This document shows, piece after piece, positions 1-5,869 of a stretch of 5,869 bases of DNA. The translations under genes and the position numbers were made by a program. Numbering within the stretch: position 1 is the stretch's first letter; every line of letters starts with the position of its first letter. The stretch lies in the NCBI GenBank assembly GCA_028696755.1, contig JAQVGK010000240.1, positions 1 to 5,869 on the forward strand, read 5' to 3'. Under the pieces are notes generated by a model, which was not told where the DNA came from, did no database searches, and saw only the letters and a list, made by a program, of their open reading frames with translations. This stretch comes from Bacteroidales bacterium (lineage in GTDB: Bacteria > Bacteroidota > Bacteroidia > Bacteroidales > ML635J-15).

Positions 1-1461
1 CGAACGATCGAGGGAAAGATAATCGAGCCCAACATCTAGTAAAAAACCGAGTCTGCTTTTAACTTCTTTAACAATTTCGAAAGCAATCTTTTGTTCGCGC
101 GACTCAACATTGTCTAAAGCATAATCCATAAATTCGTAAAGATGTCTGATGTCGAGAGCAGCTAATTCCGATATATTTTTGTGTGCAAATCTAAAATTAA
201 GAGCTTCGGGTTGGAGCCTAGTTCCATTACACTTAGGGCATGTGATAAATTTATTAAAACGTAATGAAGATTTATTTGAATAAGGATCTTTTTCTTCTTC
301 TTCCTGTCGTGCCTTTATTTGATTAACAACGCCATCAAAACTTACTGCATAATTAGAAGTTTCGCCTAGTGGAGTGTTTTTTAATCTTAAACTTTCGGGA
401 TAACCGTAAAGTAAAGCATCGAGAGCCTCTTCCGACAATTCGTTAATAGGTGTTTTTAATGAGAAGTCCATTTTTTCGGCAAGAGCTTCGAGTACCCAGA
501 ATTGAAGCGAGTTTTTATATTTTCCAACGAAACTTAAACCACCATCATAAACAGAGATCGAATCATCGGGAATAATTTTGCTAAGGTCGATATCGGCAAT
601 TACGCCTAAACCGTTACACTTTGGACAAGCGCCTTGAGGTGAGTTAAACGAGAAAGTATGTGGCGCAGGTTCTTTGTACGAAATTCCTGATGTTGGGCAC
701 ATTAAGAAACGGCTAAAAAATCTTGGTTTATCCGAATCTTTTTCCAGAATCATGATAATACCTTTTCCAAAATTCATAGCAAGATCAAGAGTTTTCCTTA
801 ATCTCGATTTGTCTTGTTCTTTAACCACCAGTTTGTCAACCACCAATTCTACAAAGTGAGTTTTGTATCGGTCGAGCTTAAGATTATAAGCAATTTCGCA
901 TATTTCTCCATCAATTCGGGCATTGATAAAGCCTTTTTTTCTCAGATTTTCGAATAATTCTTTATAATGACCTTTTCTACCATCAACCATTGGAGCGAGA
1001 ATGTACACAGGTTTTCCTTCAAAGTCGTTGAGAATAATATCAATAATCTGATCGTCGCTGTATTTTATCATTCGCTCGCCGGTAACATGCGAATATGCGG
1101 TTGAAGCACGTGCATAAAGTAAACGTAAATAATCGTATATTTCGGTAATTGTACCAACTGTTGAACGAGGGTTTTTTACAGTTGTTTTTTGCTCGATAGC
1201 GATAACAGGACTAAGACCGCTTATTAAGTCAACATCAGGGCGCTCCATATTACCAATAAAGTGACGAGCGTAAGCCGAAAACGTTTCCATATAACGACGC
1301 TGCCCCTCCGCATAAATTGTATCAAAAGCCAGAGATGATTTTCCACTTCCACTTAAGCCAGTGATTACACTAAGTTTGTGCTGAGGTATTTCAACATCAA
1401 GATTTTTAAGATTGTGTACGCGTGCTCCTTTTACCGAAATTTTCCCGTCTTTGCTTCCCAT
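1..1461 (-). CDS. uvrA: UvrA, excinuclease ABC subunit A (N-terminal half, 3' end outside window)
   Basis: UvrA is the ATP-dependent damage-recognition subunit of nucleotide excision repair; it loads UvrB onto lesions in the cytoplasm. The frame is open from ATG at 1459-1461 to the window edge, giving 487 residues, about half of the usual roughly 940. The first ATPase has Walker A GLSGSGKS at residues 35-42, followed by AFDTIYAEGQRRY and the Q-loop region GLSPVIAIEQKT. NPRSTVGTITEIYDYLRLL follows, also typical. The spacing between the Walker A block and the zinc module (about 210 residues) leaves room for the UvrB-binding domain, so this looks like canonical UvrA and not the shorter UvrA2. 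The zinc module spans residues 255-282 (CPTSG ... CPKCNGLG), and a further CxxC lies at 408-411. The sequence stops at YLSLDRS, just before the expected LSGGE signature. The start is secure: an in-frame TAA lies five codons upstream, and the next Met (58) is beyond Walker A. It follows the transglycosylase gene by 12 bases, with no visible promoter of its own. Confidence 0.97.
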   Translation of the reverse strand, partial: MGSKDGKISVKGARVHNLKNLDVEIPQHKLSVITGLSGSGKSSLAFDTIYAEGQRRYMETFSAYARHFIGNMERPDVDLISGLSPVIAIEQKTTVKNPRSTVGTITEIYDYLRLLYARASTAYSHVTGERMIKYSDDQIIDIILNDFEGKPVYILAPMVDGRKGHYKELFENLRKKGFINARIDGEICEIAYNLKLDRYKTHFVELVVDKLVVKEQDKSRLRKTLDLAMNFGKGIIMILEKDSDKPRFFSRFLMCPTSGISYKEPAPHTFSFNSPQGACPKCNGLGVIADIDLSKIIPDDSISVYDGGLSFVGKYKNSLQFWVLEALAEKMDFSLKTPINELSEEALDALLYGYPESLRLKNTPLGETSNYAVSFDGVVNQIKARQEEEEKDPYSNKSSLRFNKFITCPKCNGTRLQPEALNFRFAHKNISELAALDIRHLYEFMDYALDNVESREQKIAFEIVKEVKSRLGFLLDVGLDYLSLDRS

Positions 1462-1476
1462 TTTAAGAATAAATTA
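1462..1476 (-). other. Same-frame transglycosylase-uvrA junction
   Basis: The transglycosylase stop TAA (1474-1476) is followed by four sense codons and then the uvrA ATG, all in the same reading frame. The 12-base spacer holds neither a Shine-Dalgarno-like motif nor an inverted repeat that could act as a terminator. The two genes are therefore most likely on one message. Readthrough of the TAA would produce a transglycosylase-UvrA fusion, but nothing suggests that this is used. Confidence 0.7.
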
Positions 1477-2436
1477 TTTTGGAATATCGCATTTTCGTTC
1501 GCCGTCAGCGGGCAAAACAATTGTGTATTCCTTTCGTGCTGTGTTTAATAATGATTTTCCGGTTATCCAGGGGTTGAAGTATTTTAGCATTTTATAGTTC
1601 GTTCCGTTATCAAATGCGAATTGCACCAAGTCGTTGATTGTTGAATCAACAGTTATTTCAACTGTTTTAATTTCATGGTACAAATCCTCTTCGGCAATAT
1701 CAAAACCATAAAGTTCAGGATTTGACATAATAAGCTTGAGTGCAAGAATTCTATAAACATATCTTGCAGTTTCTTGATTAAGATCTAAATCACAATAAGT
1801 TTTTACTCGATGAAAATCTATATCTTTCTTTAGTCCACCCATTCCCATATTGTAGGATGCCGCAGCTAGTGTCCAGTTACCGAAATATGTGTGAGCTTTG
1901 TGTAGATATTGAATTGCAGCCAACAGCGATTTTTTGTGATTATATCTTTCATCTACTTCTTTGTCAACCTTAAGATTATATTCACCAGCAGTAGCCTTCA
2001 TAAATTGCCAAAAGCCCGCAGCTCCGGCAGGACTAACAACATTTGCCAAACCGCTTTCGGCTACACACAAATACTTAAAATCATCAGGGATGCCTTGTTT
2101 TTGTAAAGTTTTTTCAATTTCGGGAAAATATCGGTTTGCCCTTTTTATGTAAAGCAAAGTGGATGAATGACGATATGTATTTGCAATTAACTCAAAATCG
2201 AGAGCTTCGTAAACATCAAAATTTTCGAGAGGAACAGTTTCTCCACAAAAAGTTAGTGTATCAGGAATATATGGTTGAAAAACTTTATACGGTAGAACAT
2301 TTTCAGCCGCATTTATTTTCTCAGATTCAGCAGTACTAATTGTATCCGACGAAATAAAAAGATTTGCGACAATTAAACCGAGACCAACACCGGCAACGAG
2401 TAGAAAAGGTACTTTCATATATTTTTTTAATTCCAT
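1474..2436 (-). CDS. Membrane-anchored SLT-domain lytic transglycosylase (MltD-like, GH23)
   Basis: This 320-residue protein is predicted to cleave the MurNAc-GlcNAc bond of peptidoglycan on the periplasmic side, leaving 1,6-anhydro-MurNAc ends. Residues about 9-28 form one hydrophobic segment without a lipobox cysteine, so it looks like a signal anchor and not a lipoprotein. A linker (30-95) precedes the SLT fold at about 100-235. That fold shows the catalytic glutamate in VAESGL (E127), the GAAGFWQFM motif (138-146) and AAASYNMG (191-198), all hallmarks of the family. Residues about 255-310 (ITVDSTINDLVQFAF..., then LKYFNPWI and YTIVLPADG) look like a degenerate LysM-type wall-binding module; this part is inference. 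The start at 2436 is the first Met after the upstream stop, but Met7 (2416-2418) is a plausible alternative that keeps the whole anchor. Its place after wzc and the sugar-phosphate transferase suggests a role in opening the wall for polysaccharide export, though general wall turnover is equally possible. Confidence 0.92.
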   Translation of the reverse strand: MELKKYMKVPFLLVAGVGLGLIVANLFISSDTISTAESEKINAAENVLPYKVFQPYIPDTLTFCGETVPLENFDVYEALDFELIANTYRHSSTLLYIKRANRYFPEIEKTLQKQGIPDDFKYLCVAESGLANVVSPAGAAGFWQFMKATAGEYNLKVDKEVDERYNHKKSLLAAIQYLHKAHTYFGNWTLAAASYNMGMGGLKKDIDFHRVKTYCDLDLNQETARYVYRILALKLIMSNPELYGFDIAEEDLYHEIKTVEITVDSTINDLVQFAFDNGTNYKMLKYFNPWITGKSLLNTARKEYTIVLPADGERKCDIPK

Positions 2437-2447
2437 AAAATGAATTA

Positions 2448-3509
2448 CTATTTAGCTTTTGTAAATTTTGTATTGAGATAAAGGAATAGAAATGTTGCTA
2501 CTGGAAAAATGAAATAAACCCAAAGTCCTTGGTAATTGAATGTTTCGCCAGTGTTTATTAACCAGAACGCAAGAAATACTCCAATTGAGTTTAATGCGAA
2601 TAACAGAAACGCAACCCATCTAACAGGCAATCCAAGGTAGAACAAATGGTGAGTTGTATGATTGCGATCACCAACAAATGGAGATTTCTTTTTAAGAAGC
2701 CTGTTAATTGTAACTGTTGTTGTGTCGGTAAGTGGAACAATAAATGCAAGAGCAACAATCAGGGCTTGTTTTGTATTAAATCCATATTGAAAATCGGCAA
2801 CAGGAACAGCATTCCAGAAGAAAACGATTCCAATCCAAGCTAGTATTGCACCTATAAACTGCGAACCATTGTCGCCCATATACATTTTTGCCGGACTCCA
2901 GTTGTAAAATAAAAAGCTTAGAATTGATGCAGATGCCGAAAGCAGAACCATTAAGCTCAATTGAGAAACTGGCTGTCCCGAGAAAATAATAAATGCTGCG
3001 GTACCTCCAATAATAGAAAATGAAGTAAGACTTGTAACCGAGTCCATATTATCGAGCATGTTGATCGAATTCATTATGCCAACAACCCACACAACTGTAA
3101 TAGTGTAATTTATCCATTCCAAAGGACTGATGCGAATAAACATTCCATTAAAAATGAAAATGAACGCACATAAAAATTGAATAATAAATTTAAATGATGG
3201 GGGAGTATTAATTAAATCATCGGCAAGTCCCATTATAAACGATAAAGTTACAATTATAAACAGGCTCAGGTACTCTGGCGAATAATAGATATTTTCCTTC
3301 ATCAAAAATAATGAGGCGATCATGGTCACCAGAAAAACAGCATAAAATCCGACTCCGCCAAATATTGGTTTAGACTGTGAGCTGAATCTTATAGCAGAAT
3401 TATTAGCTTTTTTTACCAAAAATTTAATAGGTCTTTTAATGAAAAAGTTATTCAGAAAAAGTCCAAGAACCAGTGAACAAATAAAAGTTATTATGAGTAT
3501 CAAATTCAT
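2448..3509 (-). CDS. MraY/WecA-family polyprenyl-phosphate sugar-1-phosphate transferase
   Basis: A 353-residue, largely hydrophobic integral membrane protein with about ten predicted membrane segments. It is of the glycosyltransferase-4 type, which moves a sugar-1-phosphate (often GlcNAc-1-P) from a UDP-sugar to undecaprenyl phosphate to begin a lipid-linked glycan. Family motifs appear in the expected order: KPIFGGVGF (47-55), the Mg-binding GLADD (D97, D98), NSINMLDNMDS (147-157; N150, D153, D156), MGDNGS (211-216; D213), and the cytoplasmic loop GDRNHTTHHL (280-289). Length and motif spacing are normal, so the enzyme looks intact. The last loop is HTTHHL where WecA/TagO enzymes usually have HxHHR, and MDS replaces the usual DG of DGIDG. 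I therefore would not call the sugar substrate. MraY itself is less likely because the neighbours are export genes and not the mur-fts cluster. The ATG overlaps the stop of the upstream kinase gene by 4 bases, which points to translational coupling and a shared polysaccharide pathway. Confidence 0.92.
   Translation of the reverse strand: MNLILIITFICSLVLGLFLNNFFIKRPIKFLVKKANNSAIRFSSQSKPIFGGVGFYAVFLVTMIASLFLMKENIYYSPEYLSLFIIVTLSFIMGLADDLINTPPSFKFIIQFLCAFIFIFNGMFIRISPLEWINYTITVVWVVGIMNSINMLDNMDSVTSLTSFSIIGGTAAFIIFSGQPVSQLSLMVLLSASASILSFLFYNWSPAKMYMGDNGSQFIGAILAWIGIVFFWNAVPVADFQYGFNTKQALIVALAFIVPLTDTTTVTINRLLKKKSPFVGDRNHTTHHLFYLGLPVRWVAFLLFALNSIGVFLAFWLINTGETFNYQGLWVYFIFPVATFLFLYLNTKFTKAK
3506..3509 (-). 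promoter_or_regulatory. ATGA stop/start overlap coupling the kinase and transferase genes
   Basis: The TGA ending the Wzc-type gene (3506-3508) shares bases with the ATG starting the transferase gene (3507-3509). No Shine-Dalgarno-like sequence precedes this ATG, only an A-rich stretch. Terminating ribosomes could therefore re-initiate directly, which would tie transferase level to kinase level. The overlap is seen in the sequence; the coupling is inferred. Confidence 0.8.
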
Positions 3510-5869
3510 TTTTTAATCTTTTTAATTTTATCAGTTGTTTTTTTTAACCAGCTACGTTTATCTTCTACCTCTTCGCCATAATATGAGTTATGAATTTTTG
3601 TAAGATAGCCGTAGCCATATCCGTAAGAAGTATATCCGTACTGATAACCATATCCGCTCTTATATCCGTAACCGTATCGGCCTGTACTTCGCTCAATACC
3701 GTTAAGAATGATTGACATATTTTTAAGTTTACTGCCAGTAACAAATGAATTTACATTTTCGATAAACGATTTTGGACTTATACCAGCTCTCATCACATAT
3801 ACCTGATTATCAGCCAGTTGATAAGTAACCAATGCGTCAGTAACAATACCAATAGGCGGAGTATCAATTATCACAATATCGTATGACTTTCTAACTTCAT
3901 CAATAAGTTGGGTTAAACTATTGCCGAGAATTATTTCAGCAGGATTAGGCGGTAAAGGCCCAGAAGTAATAAACTCCATACCTTCGATATCACTCTTATT
4001 GATACACTCAGTGTATTTGTGCTTTTTTATCAGAATTGTACTAATCCCTTTAATGTTGTCGACTCCAAAACATTTGTCGAGACGAGGTTTGCGAAGGTCA
4101 AAATCCATAAGCAATACTCTTTTACCAGTCATAGCATATATAGCACCAATGTTTAGACCAACAAAAGTTTTACCTTCACCGGCAATCGTTGATGAAACTG
4201 TAATTACCCTGCATTTGTCTTGGGTTGGATAAAATTCCAGATTCGTTCTTACATTGCGGAAAGCCTCAGCCATCATAGATTTTGGACGTTGATGCACAAC
4301 CATTTGGGATACATCCATGCTAATTTTGGCTGTCGGCACCCCCCCGATAACAGGGATGTCTGTATATTCCGAAATGTCGAGTGTCGAAAGTATTTTATTG
4401 TAAAGTAAATATTTAAGCAGAATAAACAACAATGAAAGAACAAATGCTATAATAAGCGACATTAAAATGACCTTGCTAAGAATCGGAAAATCGGGAGTAA
4501 CTGGAATAGAAGCCTTTTCAAGAATCAAATTGTCGCTAACATAGCCCGCTTGGGAAATCATAGTTTCCGCTTTGGTTTTTATCAACTGGGAATAAAACTC
4601 TTCGTTTATAGAATAAAGTCGAACAAGTCGAGCATACTCGATTTCGTCGTAAGAAGAATCAACAAACACTTGATTTTCCATTTCTCTGATTTTGCGACTA
4701 TATTCTGTTTTTTCTGACTTTAGTCTGACTATGGTAGAATTTACAAAATCAATAATAGTTTCCTTTTTAGATTTTATTTGTTCATCAATGGTAACAATTT
4801 TATGATTGTTTGCGGTAACATCAAAAAGCAAAATCTCTCTACGGTTCATAAGTTCCTGCAGCGAGTTTATCATTCCCGACAAAAAAACCTCCGATTGTTG
4901 TCCAGAAAGCATAGCTAAAATCTCATAAGTTTTTAGCTCTGGCTCTTTTTTAATTTTTTCGGCAATCTTTTCAAGCGTGATAATTTCGAAATCTATGTTC
5001 AATAACTTTGATTCGAGTTCCGACATTTTTGAGGTGTAAAGATTTGATTTATTAAAAAGCAAATCTTCGTTGGTTGACCTGATATTGTTTTGCTGTCGAA
5101 AATCGTGTAAATCTTGCTCTGTGCTGTTTAGTTGAGTAAATACATTTTCCATTTGTTGGTCGATGTACTTAATGATATTGTTTGCCGATTCCTTTTTCTT
5201 ATTTTCGTCGAACTCAATAAACTTCTCTGCAATTGTATTGGTAATTTCTGCCGATTTTCTTGCGTTGTAATCCAAATAGGTGATTAAAATTGTTCCAGCA
5301 GTCTCGTTCAAGATTTGAATATTGAGATTTTGAGAGATGGCCGTTAAAACGGTTTTGGAATTATTGATTGTAAAATAGTACTGTGATTTATTATCAGGGT
5401 TAAGCTCAACTTCCATTTCTTTTTTTGAAGGGAAGTGAATATATATTTCCATTCCATACACAGATTGCCACTCTTCCGGGGAGATCATATATTCGTACTT
5501 TGAGCCGGCAATTTCATAGGAAAGATGACATTTGTAATCAAGGAACTCGCAAGAAATTTTCTGATCTAAAATTACTGTATTGTTTATTCGATATCTAATC
5601 TCAAAAGGAGTGTTGCCGTATAATTCTGTTGAGAGGAAAGTTCCCTGACGATAATAGCTAACGTCGAGAGGTAATGATGACACAACAGTTTTTAGAAACT
5701 CATTAGATCTAAGCAGTTCGATAACCGGTGCCAGATCTGTTTCCATAATTGCCGAGTTTATGCCAAGAATCTGATTGGTTTTATTTTCATTCTTAATCTG
5801 TAAAACGGTAGTGGTTTTAAATGCAGGTCGGGTATATCTAAAATATGCATATCCGGCAGCAACCGAAAC
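3506..5869 (-). CDS. wzc: Wzc-type polysaccharide co-polymerase / BY-family tyrosine autokinase (5' end outside window)
   Basis: An inner-membrane protein controlling chain length and export of capsule or exopolysaccharide, combining a periplasmic Wzz-like part with a cytoplasmic tyrosine kinase. The window holds 787 codons. The first Met, at 5744-5746, is internal: the 41 codons before it stay open and encode the end of TM1 (VSVAAGYAYF) and a Wzz-like strand (FKTTTVLQIKNE). Counting from that Met, a beta-rich Wzz region (about 1-165) is followed by a long coiled-coil region (about 165-380), a GNVR-type segment (EEFYSQLIKTKAETMISQAG), a Pro-rich stretch (IPVTPDFP) and TM2 (about 424-446). The kinase has Walker A STIAGEGKT (519-527), Walker A' MDFDLRKP (547-554) and Walker B IVIIDTPP (D628). 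The C-terminus carries 11 Tyr in 24 residues (691-714), another YY at 722-723, and a Lys-rich end; this is the usual autophosphorylation tail. All catalytic motifs are intact. It heads the visible operon, and a wza-like export gene upstream would be expected but is not seen. Confidence 0.95.
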   Translation of the reverse strand, partial: VSVAAGYAYFRYTRPAFKTTTVLQIKNENKTNQILGINSAIMETDLAPVIELLRSNEFLKTVVSSLPLDVSYYRQGTFLSTELYGNTPFEIRYRINNTVILDQKISCEFLDYKCHLSYEIAGSKYEYMISPEEWQSVYGMEIYIHFPSKKEMEVELNPDNKSQYYFTINNSKTVLTAISQNLNIQILNETAGTILITYLDYNARKSAEITNTIAEKFIEFDENKKKESANNIIKYIDQQMENVFTQLNSTEQDLHDFRQQNNIRSTNEDLLFNKSNLYTSKMSELESKLLNIDFEIITLEKIAEKIKKEPELKTYEILAMLSGQQSEVFLSGMINSLQELMNRREILLFDVTANNHKIVTIDEQIKSKKETIIDFVNSTIVRLKSEKTEYSRKIREMENQVFVDSSYDEIEYARLVRLYSINEEFYSQLIKTKAETMISQAGYVSDNLILEKASIPVTPDFPILSKVILMSLIIAFVLSLLFILLKYLLYNKILSTLDISEYTDIPVIGGVPTAKISMDVSQMVVHQRPKSMMAEAFRNVRTNLEFYPTQDKCRVITVSSTIAGEGKTFVGLNIGAIYAMTGKRVLLMDFDLRKPRLDKCFGVDNIKGISTILIKKHKYTECINKSDIEGMEFITSGPLPPNPAEIILGNSLTQLIDEVRKSYDIVIIDTPPIGIVTDALVTYQLADNQVYVMRAGISPKSFIENVNSFVTGSKLKNMSIILNGIERSTGRYGYGYKSGYGYQYGYTSYGYGYGYLTKIHNSYYGEEVEDKRSWLKKTTDKIKKIKK
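3605..3676 (-). repeat. Imperfect Tyr-Gly coding repeat (tyrosine cluster)
   Basis: Within the kinase gene, 24 codons encode 11 tyrosines, mostly alternating with glycine, with short KS, Q and TS breaks. On the plus strand TATCCG recurs at 3618, 3633, 3651 and 3663, at spacings of 15, 18 and 12 bases, all multiples of three. TAT and TAC codons are mixed, so the array is imperfect and not a clean microsatellite. It encodes the likely multi-site autophosphorylation tail. In-frame expansion or contraction would change the number of tyrosines without breaking the gene. Confidence 0.85.
4339..4345 (-). repeat. G7 homopolymer tract inside the kinase gene
   Basis: Seven consecutive C on the plus strand read as G7 in the coding strand, encoding Gly-Gly-Val (residues 468-470 from the Met at 5746) between TM2 and the kinase Walker A motif. 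It stands out in this AT-rich region. Slippage by one base here would truncate the protein after TM2 and remove the kinase and tyrosine tail. The tract is seen directly; any switching role is inference. Confidence 0.6.

Noticed and set aside
674..859. Short plus-strand open frames opposite uvrA and the transglycosylase (also 1412-1597, 1909-2106, 1961-2152, 2136-2339)
   Set aside because: All are about 60 codons, antisense to clearly conserved coding sequence, with no family resemblance.
1477..1560. Possible Bacteroidota-type promoter for uvrA inside the end of the transglycosylase gene
   Set aside because: A TTGTTTTG stretch resembles TAnnTTTG only partly and no properly spaced TTTG element was found; too weak to annotate.
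2437..2447. Terminator or regulatory site between the transferase and transglycosylase genes
   Set aside because: Only 11 bases, with no inverted repeat or T-run after a stem.
3538..3545. T8 run (A8 in coding strand) near the 3' end of the kinase gene as a slippage site
   Set aside because: It encodes Lys-rich tail codons in an AT-rich gene and lies after the tyrosine cluster, so it is expected by composition and a slip would change only the last few residues.
3921..4232. A 103-codon plus-strand open frame opposite the kinase domain
   Set aside because: It lies wholly antisense to intact BY-kinase motifs, has no recognisable domain, and is explained as a shadow of the real gene.
1..5869. 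Mobile element, CRISPR array, tRNA or defence system
   Set aside because: No direct-repeat array, transposase, terminal inverted repeats or RNA gene fold was seen; four conserved genes account for nearly all bases.

Overview
The window reads as a fragment of a Bacteroidota chromosome. The base composition is AT-rich, recognisable Shine-Dalgarno sites are absent, and all four proteins have Bacteroidota-like sequence. The assignment to phylum rests on recalled family resemblance and not on a search; a genus cannot be named.

All four genes lie on the minus strand and read from right to left. First comes a Wzc-type polysaccharide co-polymerase / BY-family tyrosine autokinase (3506 to beyond 5869, 5' end missing). 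Next is a MraY/WecA-family polyprenyl-phosphate sugar-1-phosphate transferase (2448-3509). Then comes a membrane-anchored SLT-type lytic transglycosylase (1474-2436), and last the N-terminal half of the excinuclease subunit UvrA (1 to 1461, 3' end missing). Packing is extreme: the first two genes overlap by 4 bases (ATGA), and the next two junctions are 11 and 12 bases. Only about 23 bases of the window are non-coding. I see no room for a separate intergenic promoter or terminator, and no tRNA, rRNA, CRISPR array, mobile element or stretch over 300 bases without a gene. This is most simply one transcription unit whose promoter lies beyond the right edge.

The first three genes fit together as envelope polysaccharide machinery. 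The transferase would load the first sugar phosphate onto a C55 lipid carrier. The Wzc protein would control chain polymerisation and export through cycles of tyrosine phosphorylation. The transglycosylase could open peptidoglycan for an export complex or act in general wall turnover. The uvrA gene is a housekeeping nucleotide-excision-repair gene that appears to be co-transcribed at the end.

Nothing here is a clearly new system. The points worth a second look are: a wzc reading frame that runs past its first apparent Met; a G7 tract in wzc just before the kinase domain; a Tyr-Gly repeat tail; a UvrA zinc module lacking one canonical cysteine; a degenerate LysM-like tail on the transglycosylase; and a same-frame junction between the transglycosylase and uvrA.
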